Of a stretch of DNA of 64,000 bases, positions 22,321 through 32,560 are shown in pieces. Within the stretch, counting starts at the first letter, position 1; the number at the start of each line of letters is the position of its first letter. The translations under genes were made by a program, and so were the position numbers. Origin of the DNA: Gnetum montanum. Its lineage: Eukaryota; Streptophyta; Gnetopsida; Gnetales; Gnetaceae. Under the pieces are notes generated by a model. That model searched no databases. It saw nothing but the letters and a program-made list of their open reading frames with translations, and was not told where the DNA came from. The stretch lies in contig MNCI01015694.1 of NCBI GenBank assembly GCA_015680685.1, forward strand, positions 342,829 through 406,828, written 5' to 3'.

Positions 22321-24900
22321 AATAGTTTCCTGGAAAGGTGGCCTACCTTGATCTAGTTGGTTATGGTATATGTTAACATAATCATATGCGTTGAGCTTTG
22401 ATTTTGGTTTGAAGGCAGCTCTGAAGCCTTGTATGTTGGAGGAGTGGTCAAAAACTCAACTGCTTGTGGTTGTGTGAGCTTGTCTGGGCTTTTGGTTCTG
22501 AAGAAAGGTCTTCTCTTCTTACAGTTTTTAGAACTAGCAGTGGGTTGAATGTTTATAGCTCTCATAGTGTTACATTGCTACGGTTGAGTGGGGAGTTCCC
22601 CTTGCATTGTTGGAGCAGAAGGTATGTGAACTAATGGTGGAAGAGAGGTGGATGGATTAGGAGGATGGTATGGATGTGGAGCATCTCCCGGAGGAGGAGG
22701 AGTCCTTCTAAAGTACTCCTAAACTTGGTAGTGACACTGTGGGGTTGCGTGATCCATAGAGTCACTTGGAGAAACCGACTGCTACACGTAGTATCCATAT
22801 GGGTCTGGCTGCCGATAAGGGCATTGTTGTTTCGGTGGTGGCATCTCCCATGACTGTGGGTATTGCCATTGTTGATGTTGCCCGATGGGTTGTGGTGGAG
22901 TTCCACTTGGATAGTACATCAATGGTTGGTGGAACTGTTTTGGGTTACCTTGGTGATAAGGTAACCTTCAGGGTATCTGCCGTCTATTGAGTCTCAGGTT
23001 GAGTGCATAAACCCTAGACTCTTGTAGATGTGAGATGATTGGACAACACCCCTTAGGATGGTCATATTGGCAGATCTCACATACACCGTTATTGTCTATA
23101 TTTGAGTCCACAACCTCATCAAAGATAGTTATTTTCCTCTTACCCTTGTCGCGTGCAGGGCCTGAATCTCTCCACTTTTTCTTGTCCTTATCACTACTTC
23201 GTTCCTCCTTAGACTCCTCTATAATTTTTAGGATAGTTTCAATTTTACTATCTAAGGAGCTCCATACTTCATCTACCTTAGCCGATACTTCTGTTGTTAG
23301 CTTTTGGAGCGGCAAGGTTTTTTTGTTCACCAACTCTTCAAGTGGTGACTCATCCTCTTCATCGCAAAATCTCACTCCCTTCTTTCAAAGAGAGGGATCA
23401 CGGTTATATTCTTCTATACTTTCCCTTTTTTGTAGCTCCCCTTCTTCTTTGGCTACTTGTTCCAACAATATGTGAATCTCATGGGATCTAAGTTCTGATA
23501 GTCTCCTAGTTTCGTACCTTAGCCCATCTATGAGATGGCGTAGTTGATCCCGCTGTGCATAACTATGGCCCGGGCAACGATGTAGCAATGCATAGTAGTA
23601 GCCCATGGCAGCATCCAAGGGTTCATGATTACCCTGCTTCCATCCTTGGATCTGCTTACGCAAGTTAGACAGTCTAGAGTATGTTTGATATTTATCATTG
23701 AAGATTTCTAACATCGTACTCCACCTCCTGATGGTTTCCGGTTCTAAGGACCGGTAGCAACTCTTTGCTTCCTTGATGAGTGTCCTGGGAAACAACTTTA
23801 GCTTTTTCCACTTATTTTCTATGTTTTTCAAGGCGTAGGCATCATGAAATTCTTGTAAATAATTTTGTGGATCCGCGTTGTATCCCCCCTCAAATCGTGG
23901 GATGTTATTCATGTCTAAGCGCTTGATCCAATTATCTTTTTGATGCCTTTTTGGGATTCTCACAGCCTCCATTATATCTAGCATGCTTTGGGTGGCAAGT
24001 AGGGGTTCATCATGATCATCACGTTCATGACGTCTATGATGTCTACATTGTTCCCTACTTTTCCTTCGTTCATGCCTTGATTCTCTTGATTGCCCTCATC
24101 CTCTCTCTGTACTCTCTCATTGAGGTTTCTCATTTCTCTTACCCTTATCCTCTTGGTTATGCTCTTGATGACTGTGCCCTGATGTGGAAGGAGAGGGTGA
24201 ATGATGTGATGAAGGAAAAGAAGAAGGAGAACCATCGCCATGATGATGTTTCTTACCTTCTCTTCAGTGGCTTCAGCCCCGATCGTGATGATGATCTGAG
24301 TGCCCGTCCTTGTCATTTGTTTTTGTTCACTCAGTGAATAGTTGGTGTTCACGGGGATCAGAACCAGGGTTGTGTATCATGGAGCATAGGTTATGATACC
24401 CCACCTCCTCACTTTCATTAGGAGGGGGAATATCTTTAGATAGAGAACCCATTGTAAGTGGTTCACCATCTCCAATTTCACTTAGGACGTGCAGGACCTC
24501 TTTGCCCTTCAACAGTGTATGGTGGCTCTCCTGCCTTGAGTCCCTTAGACGTTGCGCTGCTATGGGATGGAAATCCCTCATGTCAAAATCTATCGCAACG
24601 TATTCAGCATATAATTCCATCATGCTGATCTATGCCAAGGCACGGAGGAGCATGTTGGGGACTACACGATATGGAGGTAACACTATGTTACCTTGCAAGT
24701 CTCTCCAGTGCATCTATTCATCCTGATGGAGGATAAAAGTGAAATTGGATATATACTCATCAGGATGAGTATATACCACCCTATATTGTTGAGGAACTGG
24801 TTGATTTTGGTTATGTGTTTTAGATTGTCGACTATTTCTTATATGATCCCTAGGTGGTGTAATGCTCTTGTGAGAAGAAGAAGAAGACATTATGTCTTAT
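22321..24900 (-). pseudogene. gag: B gag polyprotein, lightly damaged
   Basis: The start is the ATG at 24900 (MSSSSSSHK), matching the MSSSH start in A3, A4 and G. In order: the N-terminal QYRVVYTHPDEY and FTFILHQDE block (about 24720-24800); an acidic linker; an Arg/Asp-rich part in a shifted frame near 23980-24350; the gag core at 23385-23984 (KRLDMNNIPRFEGGYNAD, WKKLKLFPRTLIKEAKSCYR, FNDKYQTYSRLSNLRKQIQG); a coiled helix with VAKEEGELQK; and at about 23040-23080 an intact zinc knuckle, CEICQYDHPKGCC. A proline-rich tail leads to protease. Damage is limited to about three frameshifts and few stops, clearly less than in A3 and A4. Confidence 0.85.
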
Positions 24901-25014
24901 CGATGTGCTATTTAACCATTATATAAATTTTCATTTAATTAACCCTAAGGATCGTTTAAGCTCCCAACGATGTGAGTAATTTCTTATGTTCTACTTAGTG
25001 CAAAAACACTTAGT

Positions 25015-25032
25015 CCCCAGTAATGGCGCAAA
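25015..25032 (-). promoter_or_regulatory. B primer-binding site
   Basis: On the minus strand it reads TTTGCGCCATTACTGGGG, a near match to the tRNA-Asp complement, immediately inside the 5' LTR. Confidence 0.8.
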
Positions 25033-25867
25033 TGATGAGTGGTGAGGTACCCCTACACTCAACCATACGAATACGAGCGTAACATGCGCAATCCAGTCGA
25101 ACTCCATAGACTAAGTGCCTACACGTCTCATGGAACACTTAAGGTTAGTTATTCGTTGTCTTCCCAGACTTACTTGTATTTGTCACGGTGTATGGTTAAG
25201 TAAGTCTGAGGTATATGATTTTTATGTCTTTTCGGTTTTATCTCCTATACTGATAAGGTAAAGGGTAAAGAGATTAATTAAATAATTTTAACTAACTATC
25301 TACGTCTTAATTAACCTAGCGTCAGCATCCATTCCCACTTACCGTTCACACCATGAACCTATGCAACCTTGGTTACCAAATGCTAATCGTTGCTGGGATC
25401 ACCAAGCATAACGCACGTGCTCAAAGCGGCGTACTAAGGCACTTAACTAGGAGAGAAGGGTTGAGAAAGATTTAATTACTAATAAAGCATTTAAATGGTA
25501 AACAATAAATAACAGTAAATAAAATCATATTTAGCCTATTCCATGCACTGCAAGAAGTTCGTCTTTATTGCCATACACAAACATGTGTTCAGGTACAATA
25601 TTTGCTCGAATAAAGATTCGTTCACTTTGGAGCTCCTACTGCAGGCACATGGAAAATATTCTATCTCTGGAGAGGTAAAACTACTAGAGTTTTGCTAAGG
25701 GTCTAGATCTAGCTGAGAAACAAAGGGAGAGCCACCTCTTATTTATAGACTTGGCGACGCACTGCGATATCGCTGGGGACAACGTGATATCGCGTGGGAT
25801 GCAATATCGTGGCAGACACAATATTGCGTACGTGATATCATGGCCCATGTGATATCATGTCCCATCA
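25033..25867 (-). repeat. B 5' LTR
   Basis: It is 835 bp with ends TGATGAGTGG and CCCATCA. The TATA box (minus) is near 25740-25747. The U3 end (about 25755-25865) carries repeated CGATATCGC-like palindromes. It is followed by the second CTTGG duplication. Confidence 0.95.
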
Positions 25868-26363
25868 CTTGGTAAGCTTGAATACGAAATCTAAGCCATA
25901 TCCTTTAAATTTTCTAAAAACAATCTACAAGTTTGGTCTTGATGTTGAATATTTGCATGAGCTAAATCTAATGCAAATAAGTAAATATTTTCTTTAGCCA
26001 AGTAAGATTTTCTAAGAATAAAAAGCTTAGGAAAATAGTTATAAACTATCTTAGGAATATTATTGTAATTTTGAAATCCTGATGGCGTAAACCTATGCCA
26101 AGGATTTTCCATCTTATTAAAATTCCTTTTGATCATTGAACTCTTATGTTTCTTTGGTCTTCTCTTATAGACTAATAAACTAGACAAAAGAGGTGATTTA
26201 TTTATCCTTTTGGGTCTTATTCCACTACTTGTTCCAAACTCAAAAACCTTCTTCTATTCTTCTTCTAATGAATAATCAATCTTATAATTAAGAATTTCTT
26301 TGGAACATTTGAAATCTTCCAAACTATCAGTCTATTTGATCATGAAATGAAAATAGTATCTAT
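25868..26363 (-). pseudogene. gag: C gag, N-terminal part
   Basis: The open stretch 25891-26187 (98 codons) reads PWHRFTPSGFQNYNNIPKIV and YFPKLFILRKSYLAKENIYL. It runs, through one stop, across the CTTGG duplication into the gag core at 18788. The family of this N-terminal segment is not one I recognise, but its position directly behind the C primer site and its continuity with gag place it. No convincing ATG for the whole gag could be chosen. Confidence 0.6.
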
Positions 26364-26459
26364 TTTCCCTCCTAGCAACAAAAGAACTATTGCTGTGCTA
26401 CGACTATTAGGCTTATGAACTTAGATGATAAATTTCCCTCCTTCTAGTGCCAAAAGAAC
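26364..26459 (-). promoter_or_regulatory. C primer-binding site, apparently duplicated
   Basis: Just inside the 5' LTR the minus strand reads TTTTGGCACTAGAAGGAGGG (about 26437-26456), a plausible primer site starting TGGC. A related copy (AGTTCTTTTGTTGCTAGGAG) lies about 69 bases farther in, at 26364-26392. The tRNA cannot be named with confidence. Confidence 0.5.
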
Positions 26460-27060
26460 TGTTTGCAATCGTTTGGGACCACCAACGTTTTTGGCCTCTG
26501 TATCTCATGACCTTTGGAGTCACGGGAAATGAAGGTGCTCTTTTAATAGGGTTTAGGTGCTTACTAGTCTCTAGCAACACCAAGGCCTAAATACCTCCAA
26601 ATAGACTTAGTGGTTAAGAAAAGAACTAATCGTGAGTACGTGTTTGTTGTTGTGAATGTTGAAATGGTTGAGTTGTGTATGAAACTGTAATTGACCATCA
26701 TAAAAAAAATTCAACTAACTTTGTCAAATACTATGAGTTGTTGAGGATTCCTATTTTGTCCAATTACTTAGTCTACATATTCCCTATAATACGTTACTTG
26801 TAACAAATAAAATTTTGCAAAAACATTTGAGCACAATTCTACCAATCTATTGCTAATTTCCCCCAAAGAGAAAGTTTCAAAAAAAAAAAAAACTAGAAAT
26901 AGAGTGAGATTCAATGGACTTAGAAAGAGAAAGAAAAGAAATAAAATTTTTGTGAATCTCAAACATTTAAGTAAGATAAATTTACACGAGGAAAAACTTC
27001 ACAATAAAGCTATTCCAATTCAATTTAACTACGAATTATCCAAACCCTCTGAGCTTAACA
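26460..27060 (-). repeat. C 5' LTR
   Basis: The 601-bp partner of 8189-8782. On the plus strand it starts TGTTTGC and ends TTAACA, close to the inverted ends TGTTG and CAACA. Beyond 27060 the sequence changes at once to a Tat-like RT. It may be complete, or truncated on the U3 side if the longer LTR model holds. Confidence 0.7.
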
Positions 27061-27520
27061 ATCTGTGTAATCAACAACTTGGATGAAACTAGCTTTGTAA
27101 AGTTTCATGATCTCATCACAAACAACCAAGGCTAGATCTGGTCTAATTTTGTGAATATTTTGCTTAATTGGTTTAATACTAGGATCAAGTATAATGTTGT
27201 GCTAAATTAGGCATGGATCAAGACCTTGCATATCTTCATATAATCAAGCAAAGGTCTTAATGTTGTTGTGAAGGACCTTGGTAATGTCTTGAGCCTTCAA
27301 TGGTTCAAGTGAGAAACTTAATTTTAGTGTTTTCTCCCCACCATTATGTGTTGTGATTGGAACCTCAGCTAGAGAGTCTTCAGTAATGTCACTAACCTAT
27401 GTCAAGGGTTTTAACTAGGTGTTAAGGCCATCTAAGAGGCTTTTCTATAGAGGCTATGTGATTGACCAAGTTCTTAGGCTCAAGATCTAAGTAATTGAGT
27501 TCAATGAATTGTTCAACATC
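27061..27520 (-). pseudogene. Tat-like RT N-terminus (probably part of T)
   Basis: On the minus strand: LYEDMQGLDPCLAQHNIILD (near 27200-27250), PIKQNIHKIRPDLALVVCDE and IMKLYKASFIQVVDYTD, ending at 27061. This is the opening of RT in Tat/Ogre elements (family form: MPGLDP...VKQ...RRMRPD...FIRVVDYPEW). T at 5760-8188 starts about 130 residues farther on, so the two pieces fit one element split by C with a loss of RT middle sequence. Upstream the chain fades by about 27520, where plus-strand A2 sequence begins. Confidence 0.75.
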
Positions 27521-27708
27521 GCCATAAGGTCCACTCAAGCTCATAGGATATTCTCCTAATAATTTGATGTATAGAAAACTACTAAAACTTTTAATTCAAG
27601 TTGAGCTCTATACACTCTCAACAGCTTGTGAGCTTGACCTTAATCCAAGCCTAGCATAAAAAAACATCTAATGATACTAAATGTACTAGACGAGAATCGA
27701 TAAGTAGC
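27521..27708 (+). pseudogene. A2 integrase fragment before the A3 insertion
   Basis: It aligns with A4 at about 47000-47180 (GYSPYELLNGKLPT, then LYTLSTACDLDLD). The exact left edge is unclear within 27510-27537. The right edge is the A3 insertion point; the last five bases, GTAGC (27704-27708), are the target duplication. The continuation is at 37782. Confidence 0.75.
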
Positions 27709-28581
27709 TGATGAGCGACAAGGTACCCTTATGCCCAACCATACGAATCATAGGCATTCACATGTGATTCGGTCGAATTTCACAGACTATAATTACTAAA
27801 TATGCTAAAGCTAAATAGTGCATGTGTGTTGTCCATTCGTTGTCTTCCCAGCCCCACTTGTGAAACACAATTGTATGGTTAAGTGTGGCTAAAGCATAAG
27901 ATTTTTATTATTTTATGTTTTATCAAATTACTCGCCTAGAACAAAAATGAAAGTAAGAGTAATTAAATGCTAAGTAAACTATGGTTTAATCTAGCCTAAC
28001 ACAAGTAACCATTCCTACTTTTTGGACACATCCTAAACTTTATGTAAACACTGTTGGGTTGTCAAACACTAACTATTTTTGAGCTACTGAGTGTCACACG
28101 TATGTTTGAAGGGGTTGTGTATTTTAATGAGTTGCTTGATTAATCAAAATTAATTACTGCATGAGAAAAATTAATCTAAATTGCATGAAATCATTATATA
28201 TATATATATATATATATGCATAAGAAACAAATTCTCAAGTGTTGTAAGATGAATTAAAGAGTTTGTCTTTATTGCCAACACAATGGTGTGTTCAGGTACA
28301 TCAATGCTTGAATAAAGATATGATCACACTTAGACCTCCTGCTGTGGGCACTTCAAAAATATTCTAACTCTCAAATGAACAAATTGCAAGAGTTTTGCTA
28401 CTTAACTACCAAAAACTACTCTCAATCGTGTGCCTGGGGGTTGTATTTATAGACCTAGGAGCAACCCTATGATATCAAATGTACGATATTGCATCTTGGG
28501 CCATGATATCATGTACTCGATATTGTGTACCCAATATCGTAGCCACTTCGATATCGAAGTGTATGAAAACACAATTTATCA
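27709..28581 (-). repeat. A3 3' LTR
   Basis: It is 873 bp with ends TGATGAG and TTTATCA. The TATA box (minus, TATAAATA) is near 28444-28451, followed by GATATTG/GATATCG motifs (28465-28560). It contains a TA microsatellite (28195-28217) that is much shorter in the 5' LTR (37412-37424). Confidence 0.95.
28195..28217. repeat. (TA)n microsatellite
   Basis: A TA run of about eleven units inside the A3 3' LTR. Confidence 0.95.
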
Positions 28582-28590
28582 TACCCCCAT
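28582..28590 (-). promoter_or_regulatory. A3 polypurine tract
   Basis: ATGGGGGTA on the minus strand, directly before the 3' LTR. Confidence 0.85.
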
Positions 28591-28651
28591 GACTAAATGA
28601 AAACTCATCCTTGAGTACAAAAGCGGAGGAATAAGTCATTTACAAAATATA

Positions 28652-28921
28652 TTAGGAGGTGTGGAGTATTTGACAGATAGACAGAGTGAGACAGAGAAAA
28701 TAGACAAATACAAAAGTGCCCAAACATACAACATTACAATTTTGTACAAAATTGGATTCATGACAATAGGAAAGAACACCCTCAGATCCAATGGACATCC
28801 AAACCCTCTTAGAAATAGAAGAATGAGGGAGAAGTAGAAGAGATCTAGCAATCATGAACAATCTCCTACGAGTGATATTGTTGCATCTTCCTTGGTGAAG
28901 AAAATCCTGCTTCCAGTCCAT
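28652..28921 (-). CDS. Short conserved ORF next to the A3 3' LTR
   Basis: 89 codons starting MDWKQDFLHQGRCNNIT. The first 57 or so residues align without a frameshift to the A4 sequence at 49253, including ARSLL, LPHSSI, KR, WMS and GVLSYCHE. The C-terminal third is hydrophobic and cysteine-rich (VVCLGTFVFVYFLCL), like a membrane segment. Its place between integrase and 3' LTR is where Athila elements can carry an env-like ORF made from a spliced RNA, but it is much shorter than such ORFs and I do not recognise the family. It may be a last exon or remnant. Confidence 0.45.
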   Translation of the reverse strand: MDWKQDFLHQGRCNNITRRRLFMIARSLLLLPHSSISKRVWMSIGSEGVLSYCHESNFVQNCNVVCLGTFVFVYFLCLTLSICQILHTS

Positions 28922-30690
28922 GCTCCCCAGTGCAATCACAAAAAAATCAAGGATTAGTATATAAAGTGTAACAAATAATGACTAAATACCTTGTCTCATT
29001 GATGATTTTATCTAGCTAAGTTGTGATTGTGATAGATTAGTTACTTAATAGTGTTAGTGGGAAGACTGACAAATAGGTTAAGTAAGAGAAGCAGTCCATA
29101 AAATTAAAAAAAAGCTTAACACAAGGAATACTATAAAGAGGGTATAGAAATTCATAATAATAAAAATAAGAAATTCACTAAAAAATAATTGTGAATATGT
29201 GTACAATTGGATGGCATGGATGGGATAAATAAAAAGAATTTGATTGTAACAATGTCTAAGGGTAAAGAACTTAACTTAACCACACCAAAAGATATGCAAG
29301 TGGGTCCTCCCTAAAGTAGGCACATGCCTTTTATGACCTTGCATAACTTCAAACCAAGGAAGCCTTGGGCTCCATAGATGATTAATGGTTATGGAAAGTT
29401 AAGTACAAAAACCCAAAAGTGACTGACTAAGAAACCTAACACATCAAACCAGAACATTGAATCAAAACATGAAACCAACAGTGAGGTGAGCTATGAAAAG
29501 CATAGTTGGATGATAGAGAGAATGGAATGGAGTCCCTTATTATGGTCACACGAAGTTCCTTTTGGAGTTTGTGATTAAATGACTTGGTAGGATCCATCCT
29601 TGATCTAGACCAAAACTAACCACTTTCAGTGACTTCGCATCGACATCCTAAGACTAGTCCATCCCCTGAGATACAAGAATGCTCCCAAAAAACAACCATC
29701 ATTCCAAATTGGAGAGAAATTAGGAAGTAAGAAAGGGCCTTAGTTAGAGGAGACAAGACAAGTCCCATAACTAGTGCTTGTAGCCCTTTTATTTGGTCTA
29801 AGTGATGTTCTTTAAATTCCCATGTTGTTTTTTTTAAATGGGAACCACACCATGCAAAGACCCATGTATTTTTTGCATTTATTTTTTGTAAGGGGTGTGC
29901 TTTGAATCCCCATCTCTTTTTTTTCTGATGAGGGTTACACCATGCAAGGACTTATTTGACTTCCTATTGTGGAATAAGGTAGAACGGTGAGAAGCTTACG
30001 AGAACAATCCTACATAGGAAAATAAAAAAGCATGAAGAATACCACATCCCTTTGAAGCCACACCCTATCCAAACCTTTGACTCCTTCCCAATTCCAAAAA
30101 CTACACAAGTCACCAATTTATTAAAGTTGCATTAATGAAGAAGGAACTACATGTTTCCAAAATAAGGAAAATCATAGAGTATGTGAATTGGTGGATGATG
30201 TGGACTCACTGCATATTACATGAAAAGAAACCATGCCCCAGTCATTAGTAACAACATTCAAAGTTAGAAATTAGACATCAACAATCAAATTACAAATGAA
30301 GCATACCACCATTGAGTAGCACATTACCATTGTACCTAACACCTTATTAGTACAAAGAGTAGAGAAACACATCAAACACAAGAAAATGTAAAAGAAGTAA
30401 AAGATTATGCAATAAATATCAACTATCTTAACAATGGTATAAAACAAAGATTGAGAAAAGATCAATAACTTAAAAAATAAAAAGATGTAAAACAAAGAAT
30501 ATGAAAACAAAAAGTTGTAAAACCAAAAATGTGTAAAACAAAAAAGTTAAAAGATTGAGAAGCCACAAAAAATATTAGTATGGATGGCCATCTCCCCCAC
30601 AAGTGAGTTGGAAGGGGAAGATCCAAAAGATTGAGCATGGTTGTCCAATTGTTAAGGTGTTTGTTGAGTTTGTTGGCTTGGGTTCATGAA
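28922..30690 (-). other. A3 3' non-coding region
   Basis: A spacer between integrase and the short ORF, homologous to B 19637-21604 and A4 47500-49250. It starts with the conserved phrase TGGCCATCTCCCCCAC (about 30588-30603), which follows integrase in every A-family copy. Apart from the hairpin units I see no coding chain. Confidence 0.7.
29797..29950 (-). repeat. A3 tandem hairpin units
   Basis: Two adjacent copies of a unit bounded by GTGTGCTTTGAA-like and CACACCATGCAAAG-like sequence. Hairpin arms: TTCCCAT 29817-29823 with ATGGGAA 29838-29844 (perfect), and TCCCCATC 29907-29914 with GATGAGGG 29927-29934 (two mismatches). The loops are T-rich. A4 also has two units; B and A2 have one. Confidence 0.75.
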
Positions 30691-31990
30691 GAGGTTTTAC
30701 TTATTGGATGTTGACTAATTGTTTCTTGTCTGGACTATCAAGTTTATAGATAATCATGACACTAGATGGAAAAGTCTCATCAATAATGTAAGGTCCTTTC
30801 CACAATGTTTGAAATTTGGTTTGTTGGGGTACATGTGCAGGATTCCAATAGAGAACCTTGTCTCCTGGTTGAAACTTGAATTTTCTTATTTTGAGGTCAT
30901 GGAATTTCTTATTAAATGCCTTATGTGTTTCATTGGATAACAAGGCCATTAATCAATTTTCTTCTAGCAAGTTAAGGTTCATTGATTGTTCTTTCTGTGC
31001 TAGACTTAGATTTAGGTCAAGGTCATAGGTTGTAGAGAGTGTACGAATCTCAAATTATATGGGCAGTGTTGGTAGTTTTCCATGCACGAGCTCATAAGGA
31101 GAATAACCTATGGGAAGCTTACATGTGGAGCGATAGGACCAAAGGGCATCATTTAATTTGGTGCTCCAATCCCTTCGGTATTTTCTAATGGTGCATGTCA
31201 GAATTTTTGTAATCTCCCAATTAGTAACCTCAACTTGGCCATTAGCTTAGGGGTGATATGGTGTTGTGAGTTTATGCTCAACCCCCAAGCACTGCATAAG
31301 TTTTCAAAAAGTGGCACTTGTAAAATGAGTTTCATTATTAGAAATTAATGTATGAGGCATACCAAACCTATTTATGATATTTTGTTGTACAAACTGAGCA
31401 ACAGTGATGGATGTATAGTTGATGACAGATGTTGCTTCTACCCACTTGATTCAATAGTCAACTGTGACTATTATATATGCCTTTCCATTTGATAAAGGTG
31501 CAATGGAACCCATAAAAACAATGCCCCAAATATCGAATGGCTCAAGAGATTGAATCCATTGCAGTGACCCCTCCATTCAAATTGTCATTCCACCATCCCT
31601 CTAGCAATGATCACAAGCATGGATAAATTGGTGTGCATCCCTAAAGATTATTCGCCAATAATATCTTGCCATGAGGATTTTTATGGATGTGCATCTCCTA
31701 GCATAATTGCCCCCACAAGGGCCTTTGTGAGCATCCTAAAGAATGTGCAGTTGATCCATGTCAGGGACACACCAACGTACTAGGCCATCGAGACAAACTT
31801 TGTAAAGGTTCCCATTAATTTCCATGAAGTGCTTGACCTAGTGAAGAAATTGTTGTTTCTTTCTAATGTCCAACCATTGCAGAAATTTTTTCTTGAGCAG
31901 ATAAGTGAGGATGGTGTCATACCATTTTGGTTCATTGGGCATTTGTGCATTAATAGCCCCTGCAAGGAGAGATTTTTCATGGAATTGATA
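30691..31990 (-). pseudogene. A3 integrase
   Basis: On the minus strand the HHCC region and core are broken by stops and frameshifts but align with A4 46250-47480. Readable: AQMPNEPKW and LTYLLKKKFLQWLD (about 31850-31960), the linker after RNase H; MGSIAPL and VTVDY in the core (about 31440-31520); and the C-terminal domain at 30701-30949 with FNKKFHDLKIRKFKFQPGDK, VLYWNPAHVPQQ and LWKGPYIIDE. The C-terminal piece is fully open. Confidence 0.8.
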
Positions 31991-32099
31991 AGATAAGGGG
32001 CTCTCTTTCTCCTTGTTATCCCATCTTAGTCATGATAAGTGATCCGCAACCACATTCTCCACATCTTTTTAGTCTATCATCGTGATATTGAACTCCTAC

Positions 32100-32560
32100 A
32101 AAGTCACAAGCCACCATATGACACGGGGGCTCACCATTGGTTTATTTATTAGAAACTAGATGGCACTATGATTAGAAACTGGAAGTCACAAGCACATAGT
32201 GCCTGAACTTCTCTAAGGAAAACACCACTACTATCAACTCCTTTTTTGTGATGGTGTAGTTTAGATGTGTACCTGCAATGCTTCGGATTGTGTAGTGAAT
32301 GTAATATGGACATTTTTGATCATCCATCTGCATAAGGACTACCCCCAAATCATAATCTGATGCATCGGTCATTACATGAAATGGCCTAGACCAATCAGGT
32401 GTTTGTAGAATTAGGGTTTCAACAAGCTTTTTCTTTAGTTACTAAAATGTTATTTCACATGTAGGGATCTAGAAGAATGATGCATCCTTCTTTGTCAATT
32501 CCACTAACAACTTGGTAATTTTGGAAAAATTCTTGATGAACCACCAGTAGTAGCCAGTAT
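32100..32560 (-). pseudogene. A3 RNase H
   Basis: On the minus strand the open stretch 32172-32372 reads MTDASDYDLGVVLMQMDDQ (TDAS holds the first catalytic Asp), YYIHYTIRSIAGTHLNYTI, and TKKELIVVVFSLEKFRHYVL (family EKEL with the catalytic Glu retained as KEL). Past 32172 a frameshift leads on toward the A4-like KFLMNKPTVSP region. Confidence 0.8.

Larger units (their letters stand above)
18789..25867 (-). mobile_element. B: Athila-like element lacking RT, RNase H and integrase
   Basis: Full structure on the minus strand: 5' LTR 25033-25867, primer site 25015-25032, gag, protease, 3' non-coding region, polypurine tract 19628-19636, 3' LTR 18789-19627. A perfect target duplication CTTGG flanks it (18784-18788 and 25868-25872), and the host C gag frame continues across. 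At 7.1 kb it is 3 kb shorter than A3 or A4. The missing part is the whole RT-RNase H-integrase block, joined near 21605. The element keeps the best gag and protease frames of the Athila-like copies outside G, so it is best described as a non-autonomous derivative. Confidence 0.92.
8189..27060 (-). mobile_element. C: Tat-like Ty3/gypsy element, split by B and D
   Basis: The same roughly 600-bp repeat sits at both ends (8189-8782 and 26460-27060) in the same orientation. It encloses, on the minus strand, a primer-site candidate, gag (interrupted by B), protease, a second RNase H, RT (preceded by insertion D), RNase H and integrase. Removing B and D with one copy of each duplication leaves about 10.4 kb, a normal length. 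Gag reads on across the B insertion. Expected 5-bp target duplications at the outer ends are not clean (ATATC at 8184-8188, ATCTG at 27061-27065), so one end may have been altered. An alternative is two separate elements that share an LTR family. Confidence 0.65.

Noticed and set aside
22631-22906. His/Ser-rich minus-strand frame in B
   Set aside because: It is a shifted frame of the proline-rich gag tail, not a separate gene.
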